Part shown: positions 52,452 to 61,959 of the stretch, one piece after another
Position numbering within the stretch: the first letter of the stretch is position 1
How the letters are laid out: every line of letters starts with the position of its first letter
Source: Bacilliculturomica massiliensis
GTDB taxonomy: Bacteria; Bacillota; Clostridia; Peptostreptococcales; Anaerovoracaceae
DNA length: 64,000 nt
Reading direction: 5' to 3'
Assembly (NCBI RefSeq): GCF_900605495.1
Contig: NZ_LR027602.1
Coordinates: 62,001-126,000, forward strand
Position numbers and translations under genes: made by a program
The notes under the pieces: model-generated
The model's database searches: none
The model's input: only the letters and a program-made list of their open reading frames with translations
Told to the model about the DNA's origin: nothing

Positions 52452-54497
52452 TCAACAATCTGTGGGCGACAGGACGGAAAGCAGATCCCGCATGGAGTCG
52501 TCGTAGAAGCAATAGCGGTTTTTGCCGTTTTTCTTAGCCGCGTACAGGGCCTGGTCCGCCGCGTGGAACAGGGTCTCGTAATCTGATCCGTTTTCAGGAA
52601 CCAGCGCGATCCCAATGCTCACTTCGATAAAGAAGGATTGAAATTTTACATGGAAGGAAGTAAAGATCCGCCGGATCAGAGACTCGATATCCCCCGTGTA
52701 CGCCATGAACAAAAGGAATTCGTCGCCGCCCACCCGGGCGGCGATATCGCTTTCCCGGACGTTTTTTCGCAGAAGTTCCGCCGCGTGTTTCAGGACCTGA
52801 TCGCCGAACATGTGCCCGTAACGGTCGTTGGCTTCCTTGAAATTGTCCAGATCAAACAGCATGATGGCGTAGCGCTTATCCTTGTCGGTCAGCGCCTGAC
52901 GGATCTGCCTGCCGGCGGATTCGTGATTGTTCAGCTTGGTCAGAGAATCCTGTTCCGCCATTCTCTTCAGGTGTTCCAGCCGCATCTGCTCCTCGTGATC
53001 ATCCACAAACTTGCCTATGACGCCCACGATATTACAGGTTTCGTCACCTTCCCAGAGAGGCCGGTACACGGCCTTGTACCAGCGCTTCCTGCCCATTACG
53101 TTCAGGCAGTATGAATTGCTGGCGATGGGGTTTTCCGGTGTGGCGGCCAGCAGACGGCGCTGGAAGTCCCGCAGATCTTCCCTTGAGAAGACCTGGGCCA
53201 GCTCCTGGCTGCTCTGCGGGCGCTGGATCAGCGTATTTAGACCCAGCTTTTTGGCGCCCCAGTCTGAGATGGCCAGCAGATCCGATTGATAATTGTATTC
53301 AAACTGGATCTCGTTGGACATGGACGCGAAGAACTGGTATTTGATCCGTTCCTGCTCAAAAAGGGTCAGCGTACGGTTGGATATATTGGATCCGGCCAGA
53401 GCCTGACTGGACAGTTCACGGATATTTTCTTCGCTGACTCCGCTCAGAGAACGCAGGGTAAGCTCTTCCGCCAGAGTGGGGCCCACCTGCCGCAGACACT
53501 CCAAAAGCAGGGGATTAAACGCGCCGCACTCTCCGTTCAGGATCATATGCATGGCTGTTTCGTGGGAATAGGCATTCTTATAGACCCGGACGCTGGTGAG
53601 CGCGTCGTATACGTCCGCCAGAGCAACCACCTGAGCCTCGATGGGAATATCGTCGCCTTTCAGGCCGTCGGGATAGCCCCGGCCGTCCCAGCGCTCGTGA
53701 TGCCACCGGCAGATATTGTAGGCGATCTGGATCAGATCTTCCCTGTGGCGCTGGAGGGCGTCCTCCATGATCTGAGCGCCCAGAGCGCTGTGGGTCTTCA
53801 TCACTTCAAACTCTTCCTGCGTCAGCTTGCCAGGTTTATTGAGAATTTCTTCAGGGATCGAGATCTTGCCCACGTCGTGGAGGGCGGAGGCGTTGATGAT
53901 GAGGGCCATACGGGTAGGGGAAAGAGTGTAGAAAGGCGAGATCTCCTGAAGTTTGCGCAGAAAAATCTCAGTCAGCGTTCGGATGTGCAGCACATGAAGG
54001 CCGCTTTCTCCGTTTCGGAATTCGACGATGTTGGACAGGATCTCCACCATGAGAAAATTGTTGCGCTCTTTTTCCACGATCTGCTCTGCCACCATACCCT
54101 CAAGGGCCTTTTGTTTGGAGTACAGCATAATGGTATTGCGCACGCGCCGCTGAACTGTTTTTTCGTCGAAAGGCCGGCTGATATAGTCGGTGGCCCCCAG
54201 GTCGTAAGCGTGGTCGATGTAGGTGGAAGCGGTTTCTGCCGAGATGGTGATGACGGGGATCCGCCCGATCCAGCCCTTCTTGTTCATGTGGGCCAGAACT
54301 TCAAAACCGTCCATCTTAGGCATGACGATATCCAGCAGGACCAGGGAGATCTCGTCGTGTCTGCCGCAGAGAATCGCCAGCGCTTCTTCGCCGTCGGCCG
54401 CCTCCACGATCATATAATCCTCCGACAGCATATCCGCCAGCATGGATCGATTCATTTCCGTATCATCTACTATTAAAATAAGGCCTTGCCTTTTCAT
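52452..54497 (-). CDS. Response regulator with HD-GYP and GGDEF domains
   Basis: A 681-residue cyclic-di-GMP protein. Domains in order: receiver (1-120, phospho-acceptor D56 in LVLLDIVMP); HD-GYP phosphodiesterase (about 145-335; ALHDVGKISIP, ICRWHHERWDGRGYPDGL, LADVYDALTS); a PAS-like segment (about 385-495); and GGDEF diguanylate cyclase (about 510-670) with intact RVGGDEF and an RxxD inhibitory site (RESD) five residues before it. Both catalytic motifs look intact, so it could make and degrade c-di-GMP. It ends near 52452 with no clear terminator, and the HPt gene lies 26 bases upstream on the same strand, so the two form a phosphorelay pair. Confidence 0.92.
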   Translation of the reverse strand: MKRQGLILIVDDTEMNRSMLADMLSEDYMIVEAADGEEALAILCGRHDEISLVLLDIVMPKMDGFEVLAHMNKKGWIGRIPVITISAETASTYIDHAYDLGATDYISRPFDEKTVQRRVRNTIMLYSKQKALEGMVAEQIVEKERNNFLMVEILSNIVEFRNGESGLHVLHIRTLTEIFLRKLQEISPFYTLSPTRMALIINASALHDVGKISIPEEILNKPGKLTQEEFEVMKTHSALGAQIMEDALQRHREDLIQIAYNICRWHHERWDGRGYPDGLKGDDIPIEAQVVALADVYDALTSVRVYKNAYSHETAMHMILNGECGAFNPLLLECLRQVGPTLAEELTLRSLSGVSEENIRELSSQALAGSNISNRTLTLFEQERIKYQFFASMSNEIQFEYNYQSDLLAISDWGAKKLGLNTLIQRPQSSQELAQVFSREDLRDFQRRLLAATPENPIASNSYCLNVMGRKRWYKAVYRPLWEGDETCNIVGVIGKFVDDHEEQMRLEHLKRMAEQDSLTKLNNHESAGRQIRQALTDKDKRYAIMLFDLDNFKEANDRYGHMFGDQVLKHAAELLRKNVRESDIAARVGGDEFLLFMAYTGDIESLIRRIFTSFHVKFQSFFIEVSIGIALVPENGSDYETLFHAADQALYAAKKNGKNRYCFYDDSMRDLLSVLSPTDC

Positions 54498-54523
54498 TCT
54501 TTTTCCTCTTTTCGCGATTGCAT

Positions 54524-54874
54524 TTAGGGGAGCTGCCGGATGTAATCCACGGTTGTTGTATAATCCTCTTGCACCTGCCTGAATAGAGAGAGGGAATCCT
54601 CCGTGATCTGCCCGCCCCGCAGCGTCTCAGTCAGCGCGCCGGAGGAGTCACGCAGTCTGGTGAGTCCCAGATTCATGCAGATTCCTTTGAGAGAATGAGC
54701 GGACCGAAAGGCTTCCTCCACATCGCCGCTTTTCAGCGCCTCGCTGAGCCGGAGAAAGCTGGGATCGTTGGGAAAGATCGAAAGAAAACGGATGACGCGT
54801 TCGGCTTTTCCCATACGCCGCAGCACATCGTCGTAATCGCCTCCAAGCCGTTGGTAAATTTCTTCGATAGACAT
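54524..54874 (-). CDS. Histidine phosphotransfer (HPt) protein
   Basis: A 116-residue all-helical HPt domain protein. The phosphorylated His is H60 in SAHSLKGICMNLGLTRL. ATG 54874 has GGAGG seven bases ahead; the longer open frame upstream lies in the promoter. It lies just before the REC-HD-GYP-GGDEF gene in the same direction, so it probably hands phosphate to that receiver. No histidine kinase is encoded in the window. Confidence 0.88.
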   Translation of the reverse strand: MSIEEIYQRLGGDYDDVLRRMGKAERVIRFLSIFPNDPSFLRLSEALKSGDVEEAFRSAHSLKGICMNLGLTRLRDSSGALTETLRGGQITEDSLSLFRQVQEDYTTTVDYIRQLP

Positions 54875-54967
54875 ATATGATCCTCCATTCATGATAAAAG
54901 GTCCGCAGCTGCGCCGGACCATGAGATCGCCCTGTGGTCTGACGCTGCGGGGAGCTTTGCAACACTT

Positions 54968-54996
54968 ATTGTAGCGCTTTTGCATAAAAACAGCAA
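54968..54996 (-). promoter_or_regulatory. Sigma-70 promoter of the HPt/c-di-GMP pair
   Basis: On the minus strand: TTGCTG (54996-54991), 17-base spacer, TACAAT (54973-54968). Its start point would be about 85 bases before the HPt ATG. Confidence 0.7.
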
Positions 54997-55135
54997 GCCG
55001 AACGACGTGAAACAGGGCGATCACCGGGGTGGTATTATATGACAAGGGTCTGCAGGTGAGCCTGTTGTTCAGCAGTCTCCTCCGCAGACCCAATGACGTG
55101 GATTTTATTCCGTGTCCGGGAATTTTCTGATTCTG

Positions 55136-58100
55136 TTATTTCTGTTTTCTTCTCAGCAGTATGCCCAGTCCAGCCATCGCCACACCCGCCCCATAAAACA
55201 ATGCGGCGTCCAGCCCGCCTGTTTTGGGGAGTTGACCTGTGGGGATGCCGCCTGCCGGAAGTTCTTCGTCAGGGATCAGGATGGATCCGTCTGCGGGATC
55301 GTCTCCGACTGCAGGGATCTCGCCGGAGTTTCCACCGGGGATCTCGCCTGCCGGAATCTCCTCGTCGGGAAGATCCACAGTGGGCTCATCCGTGGGCTCA
55401 TCCGGCCTGGGATCGCGTCCGTGATCCGGGCGGGAAGGATCGGGTCCAGGGACCGGTTTCGGGGTATTCTCTATGGTGATCGTCACCGAGAGGATCCCAT
55501 TGCCGTATACAACAGGAGTCATCGGATCTGCGGGCAGCTGATAGCCGTCCGGAGCCTTGATCTCTTCCAGCCTGATATTCTGAGCGTCCGCCGGAATGCC
55601 CCGGACGAAAGCAGTCCCGTCGGAGCCTGTGGAGACCTTCCAGACGATCTCTTTGCCGCCCAGCTCAAATACGAGGTTGAACTGCGCTCCCTCCAGAGTG
55701 ATCGCCGCACCGCTGGCGTCCTTAACGGAAGAAACTTTGCAGACAGTCAGCTCTTTATTGTCCTTGCCGGCGGGAGAAGGATTCCACTGCGCGCCCGCGT
55801 CCGCTCCGAAGAAATAAATCTTAACGTTCTCGCTGGTTACGGTCTCTTCCGCCCTGATGCCAGCATAGTTTACGGTATTGGCCATAGTCGTGCCTGCTTT
55901 GGATGCGTCGATGTCGGCGTGCAGGATCACACGGTAGGCGGAGTATTGTTTCGGCGCGTTTTTTTCTTCCGGCAGCCGGAAGGTAAACGTTCGGGTGGAA
56001 GGATGGTAGTTCCAGTGATCTTTCAGTTCTGCGGTCAGATCGCCGCTGGCGATCACCGCATCCCCCGCCACGATATTTCTGACTTTGTCGTTGTTTTTAT
56101 TTTTTGCGCTGACCTTCAGCTTGTAAATTTCCACATTGAAAGAATCGCCGGTGGTCTGCAGGGTACAGCCCTCGGGCAGTACGTCGGTGATCTCCGGGGC
56201 GTCAAAGCCGTTTGCCAGTCCGTCCCGGTTCACGTCCATAGTCCAGTCTACCTCGTAGACTGCTTTGCCGTTCACGAAAGTCTGCTTTCCCACCTTAGAG
56301 ACGCCTGCAATACTGATCTTCGTCTTGACGCTGGCCTCCGTCTCCACAGGTCTCCCATTTTCGTTGAAAGACAGGGAACAACGGTTTTCAAAGGTCTTAT
56401 CTTCCGACAGCTGGGTAGGGTCGATCTTCGTCTTTACATAGAGGATGCGGCCGCTGTCAATAGGCTCCCGGAAGGTAAAGGAGACCTGGTTGCCGGAATC
56501 CACTACGCTGAGTTTGGCTGGGTTCGCTGGCGCGTCCGACGTCTCAAGCCTGCTCCCCAATGTCATGTAATGGGAATTGCTGGTGGCAGCTCCTCCCTGG
56601 TAGAGCTCGTATCCCAGGTAGGAAAAGCCCTCCGGCAGCTCGTCGATGACCACGGGGCCGCCGGTGCCGTCGGCGTTTCCGGACATGTGCCGACCGTCGG
56701 CGTTGATCTGCAGCTTCCACCAGAAAGTGTTGTCCGCAGGGTCATAGGGGACTCCCACGCCGTTAGCCCCGCTGGAGTAGGCTTCCTTGGCCAGAAATTT
56801 GCTCACAGCCTTGACCTGCGCGGAGTCGCTCACCTCTCTGCCATTGTACGACAGCGTAGCCTTGTTGGTAAAATCTGCGGAATTTGACTCCTTGACAGTC
56901 CCCTTTATATTATTCGCCTCGTAGGAACATTCATACACCTTTTTGCCGGTGATCTCGGTGTCGATCTTGAAATGATAGGTCTCACCGTTCATTTCCTTCA
57001 CGTAGATCGTCAGGACTTTCTTGTCGCCCTCGTCGTCGTAAGTGTACTGCGGCTCTGCTGGGAAGGCGTCGGGGGCGGCGGGCGCCTGAGCGGCGCGTTC
57101 CACCGCCTGGGGCGTGGGACTGCTGTCGGACCACCAGGTCAGAGCCCCGGCGGTGGCAGGATCAAACTCGGCCTCCCAGCCGGACTTGGTCAATACTGAC
57201 GTAAGATCGTCGGTGATCGTGACGCCGCCGGTAAGGACGCTCTTGTTATTGTTGGCGTCGATCTGCCAGGTCAGATGGTGATTTTTCCGATTGTATGATC
57301 CCTTCTTTTCAATGGCAGCCTGACTGTATGTGACCTGGACCGTGACGTCTTTGCCGCCGATCTCTCCGCCCGGCCCTCCCGGACCGCCCTGACCGGGGCC
57401 GACGGAGCCCATGTCTTCCACTGTGATGTAAGCGGTATTTGTAGTCTTATGATCGCCGCCTGCACCGTTCAGAGACAGCGGAGTGTAGAATTCGATTTTT
57501 TGATTACCTGCGGGAACCTCCTTCAGGTGAAAGATCGCCAGATAACGCTCGTCGCCGTCAGACAGGGAGGAGATCTCCCTCTGCACGCCTTCGGGATAGT
57601 CGTTGAAATCGGGGAGACTGACGCTTCCCTTTGTCACAGAGACCACCTCGTACCAGTTGCCTGAAGGGGAGCTGGGATCTGTGGTCAGATCGCTGCCGTT
57701 CCAGGAGGCGCCGCTCAGCGACCAGCCGGAGCCCGAAGTCACGTCGATCACGCCCAGCTCAGGCGCCAGCAGATCGTAGACCTTTGCGTTGTGCAGCCGC
57801 ACCGGAGCGCTGATCTTGATCGTCCATCCGATCTCGCGGGCGTGGGCGCCGGTCAGTTTATAATCTCCTGCTTTGGAGAACCAGCCGGCTTCAAACGTCT
57901 TGTCGGCTTCTGCGGTGCGCCTGGGAAATCCGGATCCGCCGTCTTTTTCGATGGAAGCCGAATTGGAAACGATCGCTTTTGTTTCTCCCATAGACGATCG
58001 AAAAAGCTCGTCGTCCACTGCGGTCTTTATGGTTATTGTGATGGCTTTCGTCAGATCAATGCCGTCGTCTTTCAGCGAAGCGGGAATTTCAAAGGATATA

Positions 58101-60136
58101 CTGCTTCCGGAGACCTGAATGGGGGTCGTCTGCCCGCCATTTGTCATCGAAACGGATTGATTGCCCTGCTTGATGACAAATGCGCCTTCCACAGCAGGAT
58201 CGAAAGTCAGATGCTCTCCCAGCGTATCGGTGAAGAGGGCACCGTCCAGAGACGCGCTTTTTTGAGGTTCCAGAGTGACCGTCCAGCTGAGCGTCTGCGC
58301 GTTGCCGTCGTAATCGCCTGCTTTCTTAGAGATACTGCAGTCGAATGAGTCGTTGTCAATGTTGCTCCAGTCCAGCTTGATCCCTTCATTTCCCAAAACA
58401 ATATGAGTCTGGGTCGTATCGTGTTTTACAGATTTATCGAAGTGGAAACTCATCCAGAAGGAAGCCGATATGTCTGTTATCTCGCTGATCTTTGCTTCAG
58501 CTTTGACCGCGGACACATTCTGCTGCAGCGTCTCTGCGTCCAGAAAATCAAAGGTCACTTCTTTCTTTACAGTGTCCAGTACCGCCTTGCCTATCACAAC
58601 GGAGTCTTCAAATCCCCCGGGCCGGATGGACAAAGTGTATGAAGCGCCGCTGTCGCTGAGATCGAATACCTTCGCCAGGCTTTCCAGATCCAGCGCGATA
58701 GAGCGGCCGGCGATATCTGCCAGGGAGAGATCAGCGTTCAGCTGACATGTATATTTCAGCCCGAAAACCTGCTGCGGGTCGATCCCCTGATCTGGGATTT
58801 CGAGAGGCTGGCCTGTCTGAGGCGGCTGTCCCTCGCCGAACAGATCAACTTTTTCTTTTGCGATCTCGATCTCCTTGGGCGTGTATGCATCCACTGCGGC
58901 GGTAAAGGCAATACTGCTCATTTCGTTCTCGCCCAGAGAAAACAGGCCGACTTTCGATCTGACTGTGTTCGTAGGCACATCGGTGGTGAGATCGCCCACA
59001 AGGGTGCGGAAACGCTGAGACAGGCCCAGATTTGTGCTTTCGCCGCCTTTTTCTGCACCGTCGCTGCTGCCGTTGCTGTCAGAGCTGACGCCGGTGTCGC
59101 TGGACCCGTTGCCCTTGCTGTCAGAACCGACGCCGCCGTCGCTGGACCCATTGTCATTGCTGTCGGAGCCTACGCCGGTGTCATTGAACCCGCTGTCGTT
59201 GCCGCCAGAACCGACGCCGCCGTCGCTGGACCCATTGTCATTGCTGTCAGAGCCTACGCCGGTGTCACTGGACCCATTGTCATTGCTGTCAGAGCCTACG
59301 CCGCCGTCGCTGGACCCATTGTCATTGCTGTCGGAGCCGACGCCGCCGTCGCTGGACCCGTTGTCATTGCTGTCGGAGCCTACGCCGGTGTCACTGGACC
59401 CGTTGTCATTGCTGTCGGAGCCTACGCCGGTGTCGCTGGAACCACTGTTATTGTTGTCGGAACCGACGCCGTTGCTGCCGTTGTCGTCCGGCCCGCCGGT
59501 CTCTGTATCTCCCGGGCCCACCGCCTCAGAGGTCGTATGCATGGAACCGCTGGTGGTCACTGTGTCTCCCACCGCACTGTCCGTTGTTGTGGAGGACTGC
59601 AGATCCTCCACAACCGGTGCCGGCTGTTCAGTCTCCGGCAGCGTATCCATCAAAACCTGAGAAGTGACATGTTCAATACGGGAGGAAGGGATGTCTTCAT
59701 TTTCGTACAGGGCGCGGACAGAGACTTCAACTGCGCTTCCCCTGTTCAGGCCGACGATGATCACGTCATAGGCATCCTCTTCACTGCTGCTTTTCGTCTT
59801 ATTTTCTCTATATGCGGCGATATAAACAGTTTCGCCGTCCCGGACGAGAACGTCGCAGACCTCATAACCGGACAGCGCGTCGTCAAGCGCTGTAAAGTCT
59901 GTCAGGCTGTCATAGCTCAGCCCCGCCGCTTTCGTTACTTTTAAGAACCAGTCGCTCTCATCCGGCCCGCCTGCGATGGCTGCGGAGAGGTTAAAACTGA
60001 GGTCTCCGCCATCCCAAGTCAGCGAGGACTCCCGACCGGCCGCGTGGACCGGCAGGTAACCGGCGTTGCCGATCATCATCAAAAGGGCTAATAACAACGC
60101 GGCTTTCTTCTTTAACCGCAGCCAGGTATTCTTCAT
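55136..60136 (-). CDS. Large LPXTG-anchored surface protein
   Basis: A 1666-residue secreted protein. The signal peptide is residues 1-34 (KKKAALLLALLMMIGNAGYL, then VHAAG). A Ser/Asp/Gly/Asn repeat stalk spans about 215-365 with near-perfect 14-residue units (GSDSNDNGSSDGGV and variants). A long array of beta-sandwich, adhesin-type domains follows, rich in Thr/Asn/Asp. A SpaA/Cna-B-like domain lies near 1470-1565 (EGAQFNLVFEL, EIKAPDGYQLPADPM), then a Pro/Asp/Glu-rich spacer, LPKTG at about 1636, a membrane helix and RRKQK. Sortase would link it to the wall; no sortase gene is in the window. AAGGAG stands nine bases before the ATG. It probably acts in adhesion; its ligand is unknown. Confidence 0.92.
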   Translation of the reverse strand: MKNTWLRLKKKAALLLALLMMIGNAGYLPVHAAGRESSLTWDGGDLSFNLSAAIAGGPDESDWFLKVTKAAGLSYDSLTDFTALDDALSGYEVCDVLVRDGETVYIAAYRENKTKSSSEEDAYDVIIVGLNRGSAVEVSVRALYENEDIPSSRIEHVTSQVLMDTLPETEQPAPVVEDLQSSTTTDSAVGDTVTTSGSMHTTSEAVGPGDTETGGPDDNGSNGVGSDNNNSGSSDTGVGSDSNDNGSSDTGVGSDSNDNGSSDGGVGSDSNDNGSSDGGVGSDSNDNGSSDTGVGSDSNDNGSSDGGVGSGGNDSGFNDTGVGSDSNDNGSSDGGVGSDSKGNGSSDTGVSSDSNGSSDGAEKGGESTNLGLSQRFRTLVGDLTTDVPTNTVRSKVGLFSLGENEMSSIAFTAAVDAYTPKEIEIAKEKVDLFGEGQPPQTGQPLEIPDQGIDPQQVFGLKYTCQLNADLSLADIAGRSIALDLESLAKVFDLSDSGASYTLSIRPGGFEDSVVIGKAVLDTVKKEVTFDFLDAETLQQNVSAVKAEAKISEITDISASFWMSFHFDKSVKHDTTQTHIVLGNEGIKLDWSNIDNDSFDCSISKKAGDYDGNAQTLSWTVTLEPQKSASLDGALFTDTLGEHLTFDPAVEGAFVIKQGNQSVSMTNGGQTTPIQVSGSSISFEIPASLKDDGIDLTKAITITIKTAVDDELFRSSMGETKAIVSNSASIEKDGGSGFPRRTAEADKTFEAGWFSKAGDYKLTGAHAREIGWTIKISAPVRLHNAKVYDLLAPELGVIDVTSGSGWSLSGASWNGSDLTTDPSSPSGNWYEVVSVTKGSVSLPDFNDYPEGVQREISSLSDGDERYLAIFHLKEVPAGNQKIEFYTPLSLNGAGGDHKTTNTAYITVEDMGSVGPGQGGPGGPGGEIGGKDVTVQVTYSQAAIEKKGSYNRKNHHLTWQIDANNNKSVLTGGVTITDDLTSVLTKSGWEAEFDPATAGALTWWSDSSPTPQAVERAAQAPAAPDAFPAEPQYTYDDEGDKKVLTIYVKEMNGETYHFKIDTEITGKKVYECSYEANNIKGTVKESNSADFTNKATLSYNGREVSDSAQVKAVSKFLAKEAYSSGANGVGVPYDPADNTFWWKLQINADGRHMSGNADGTGGPVVIDELPEGFSYLGYELYQGGAATSNSHYMTLGSRLETSDAPANPAKLSVVDSGNQVSFTFREPIDSGRILYVKTKIDPTQLSEDKTFENRCSLSFNENGRPVETEASVKTKISIAGVSKVGKQTFVNGKAVYEVDWTMDVNRDGLANGFDAPEITDVLPEGCTLQTTGDSFNVEIYKLKVSAKNKNNDKVRNIVAGDAVIASGDLTAELKDHWNYHPSTRTFTFRLPEEKNAPKQYSAYRVILHADIDASKAGTTMANTVNYAGIRAEETVTSENVKIYFFGADAGAQWNPSPAGKDNKELTVCKVSSVKDASGAAITLEGAQFNLVFELGGKEIVWKVSTGSDGTAFVRGIPADAQNIRLEEIKAPDGYQLPADPMTPVVYGNGILSVTITIENTPKPVPGPDPSRPDHGRDPRPDEPTDEPTVDLPDEEIPAGEIPGGNSGEIPAVGDDPADGSILIPDEELPAGGIPTGQLPKTGGLDAALFYGAGVAMAGLGILLRRKQK
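59065..59480 (-). repeat. Tandem 42-base coding repeats of the surface-protein stalk
   Basis: About nine or ten units of 42 bases encode SDSNDNGSSD(T/G)GVG. Units differ by synonymous changes and by T/G alternation at one residue. Such arrays expand and contract by slippage or recombination and so vary stalk length between strains. Confidence 0.88.
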
Positions 60137-60193
60137 TTGATCTACACTCCTTTATGTGTCTGTATGCATGTTTGGAAACAAACAGCCAATTCG

Positions 60194-60249
60194 CCTTCAG
60201 TTGGCAGCAGCACGCAAGTTTCCGCGTGCGGGCTCCTGTCAGCTGAAGG
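60194..60249. other. Two-part hairpin in the dsdA/surface-protein intergenic region
   Basis: CCTTCAGTTGGCAG (60194-60207) faces CTGTCAGCTGAAGG (60236-60249), with an inner GCACGC/GCGTGC stem (60210-60215, 60224-60229). Read as plus-strand RNA the two odd pairs are G-U; read as minus-strand RNA they are A-C mismatches. It lies 57 bases before the surface-protein ATG. I cannot match it to a known riboswitch. Confidence 0.45.
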
Positions 60250-60439
60250 TAAAATACTTTCATTCATTGCAGCTTCATTATTTCACCGCGGAGTTAGAAG
60301 CCGGTCACAAATTATGGAATTCCGGCGCAAAGCAGAAGATTGTGCGCATTTTTTCTGTTTTCTGAGTGAAACAAGGCCCAATATCCCTTTGATAAAAGGG
60401 AAAGCCGGGGAAAATTCCCAAAGAAAAGCAAGTGCGTCC

Positions 60440-60467
60440 TTGCCAACGGAAGGCGATGTGGTAAGAT
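60440..60467 (+). promoter_or_regulatory. Probable sigma-70 promoter of dsdA
   Basis: TTGCCA (60440-60445), 16-base spacer, TAAGAT (60462-60467), giving a leader of about 25 bases. Confidence 0.5.
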
Positions 60468-60498
60468 AGGAATAAGAGTGTACAAAGAGGAGGGACAT

Positions 60499-61821
60499 AT
60501 GACAGAATTGCATCTGGAAGAGATGAAAGAAAAGTTACCCTTGCTTGATCCGCTGATGAAGGCGGAGGAGATTTTCTGGCTGAATCCGAACAGCGGAAAA
60601 AGGGCGGATCATCCGTTCGATGAAAGCGACGTGGCCCAGGTGGAGGCGCGGCTGCAGAGATTTGCAGCGTATATCCGCACTGCCTTTCCGGAGACAAAAA
60701 GATCCGGCGGCATCATCGAGTCACCGGTGGCGGAGATCCCGCATATGCGGGAGGCGCTGGAAAAAAAATACGGTGCGGAGATCCCGGGCCGGCTGTTTTT
60801 AAAATGCGACAGCGAGCTTCCAGTGTCCGGTTCGATCAAGGCCAGGGGAGGAATTCATGAGGTTTTGAAGTTTGCCGAGGAGATCGCCTTTGAGAAGGGT
60901 ATGCTGACGAAGGAAGACGATTATGCGATCCTGGCGGAAGACCGCTTCCGGGAGCTGTTTTCCCATTACAGCGTGGCGGTGGGGTCCACGGGAAATCTGG
61001 GGCTTTCCATCGGGATCATCAGCGCGAAACTGGGGTTTCGCGTCACTATCCACATGTCCGCCGACGCCCGCCAGTGGAAGAAAGATATGCTGCGGGAAAA
61101 GGGGGCCGTGGTGGTGGAGTATCCGGACGACTACCAGAAGGCTGTGGCAGAGGGCCGCAGAGAGGCCGCGAAAGATCCCATGTGTCATTTTGTGGACGAT
61201 GAAGGGTCCCCCGATCTGTTTCTGGGTTATGCCACTGCAGGCAGGCGGCTGGAAAAGCAGCTGACAGATATGGGGGTGACTGTGGACGCAGACCATCCCA
61301 TGTTTGTCTATCTGCCCTGCGGCGTGGGCGGCGGCCCGGGAGGCGTGGCCTTCGGACTGAAACAGGTATACGGCGGGAACGTTCACTGCTTTTTCGCAGA
61401 GCCCACCCATGCGCCCTGTATGGCCCTGGGTATGATGACTGGCCTGCACGACGGCATCGCCTGCAGCGATGTGGGCCTGGATGGGAAAACTGCTGCGGAC
61501 GGCCTGGCGGTGGGGAGAGCGTCCAGACTGGTGGGCAAGATCATGGAGACGGAGCTGGACGGCGTGTTCACAGTGGAAGACGAGGAGCTTTACCGCCTGT
61601 TGGCAATACTGGCGGATACGGAAAATCGTTATATCGAACCATCCGCCTGCGCGGGATTTCCCGGGCCCGTCCAGGCGGCAAAGGCGTCGGAATATCTGAC
61701 GGCCCTGGGCCTTGCAGATAAGATGGAGCAGGCAGTCCACGTGGTATGGGCCACAGGGGGAAGCATGGTTCCGGAGACCGAGATGCAGGGATATTACCGA
61801 AAAGGTAAGTCGCTGCTGTAA
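60499..61821 (+). CDS. dsdA: D-serine dehydratase (D-serine ammonia-lyase)
   Basis: PLP enzyme of 440 residues that converts D-serine to pyruvate and ammonia. The PLP Lys is K114 in [22 protein letters not shown] near residue 157 binds the substrate carboxylate, [16 protein letters not shown] near residue 271 is the glycine loop around the PLP phosphate, and [11 protein letters not shown] is the late DsdA signature. The length matches DsdA (about 440). ATG 60499 has GAGGAGGG ahead. It may act on other D-hydroxy amino acids too. It fits the D-amino-acid catabolic theme, giving pyruvate directly. Confidence 0.95.
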   Translation: MTELHLEEMKEKLPLLDPLMKAEEIFWLNPNSGKRADHPFDESDVAQVEARLQRFAAYIRTAFPETKRSGGIIESPVAEIPHMREALEKKYGAEIPGRLFLKCDSELPVSGSIKARGGIHEVLKFAEEIAFEKGMLTKEDDYAILAEDRFRELFSHYSVAVGSTGNLGLSIGIISAKLGFRVTIHMSADARQWKKDMLREKGAVVVEYPDDYQKAVAEGRREAAKDPMCHFVDDEGSPDLFLGYATAGRRLEKQLTDMGVTVDADHPMFVYLPCGVGGGPGGVAFGLKQVYGGNVHCFFAEPTHAPCMALGMMTGLHDGIACSDVGLDGKTAADGLAVGRASRLVGKIMETELDGVFTVEDEELYRLLAILADTENRYIEPSACAGFPGPVQAAKASEYLTALGLADKMEQAVHVVWATGGSMVPETEMQGYYRKGKSLL

Positions 61822-61915
61822 GTGCCGCCGGCTTTCCGCCGCGGCTATGCCGAAGATGATGCGGCCTCTGAAGCGGCAGAAAGTGATAAGCAGCCATCCA
61901 GCCGAATAAAAAGGA

Positions 61916-61959
61916 AGCCTCCCGCATAAGGTATAAAAACTTTATGCAGGAGGCTTTTT
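61916..61959 (+). terminator. Hairpin/terminator whose right arm carries the sod ribosome site
   Basis: AGCCTCCCGCATAA (61916-61929) pairs with TTATGCAGGAGGCT (61942-61955) with one mismatch, followed by TTTTT and directly by the ATG of the next gene. The AGGAGG in the right arm is the only ribosome site for that gene. Confidence 0.75.

Larger units (their letters stand above)
60137..60498. other. 362-base divergent region with a long hairpin
   Basis: It separates the surface-protein gene (minus) and the D-serine dehydratase gene (plus). It contains the hairpin at 60194-60249, a weaker GCGCA/TGCGC hairpin with a T-run near 60325-60355 in plus direction, and the dsdA promoter at 60440. No reliable minus-strand promoter was found. 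Confidence 0.45.

Noticed and set aside
53286-54476. 396-codon plus-strand frame opposite the response regulator
   Set aside because: Antisense to receiver and HD-GYP domains with intact motifs.
55112-56887. 591-codon open frame on the plus strand
   Set aside because: Antisense to the surface-protein gene; no ribosome site and no family features. Codon structure of the minus-strand gene explains it.
59065-59480. Possible CRISPR array
   Set aside because: Regular 42-base units have no unique spacers, keep a single reading frame and encode a protein stalk.
59034-59660. Repetitive plus-strand frame of Pro/Leu/Ser units
   Set aside because: Mirror of the 42-base repeats in the surface-protein gene; the minus frame carries signal peptide and LPXTG.
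60180-60300. c-di-GMP or other known riboswitch before the surface-protein gene
   Set aside because: The hairpin does not show the conserved core of GEMM-type or other classes that I know.
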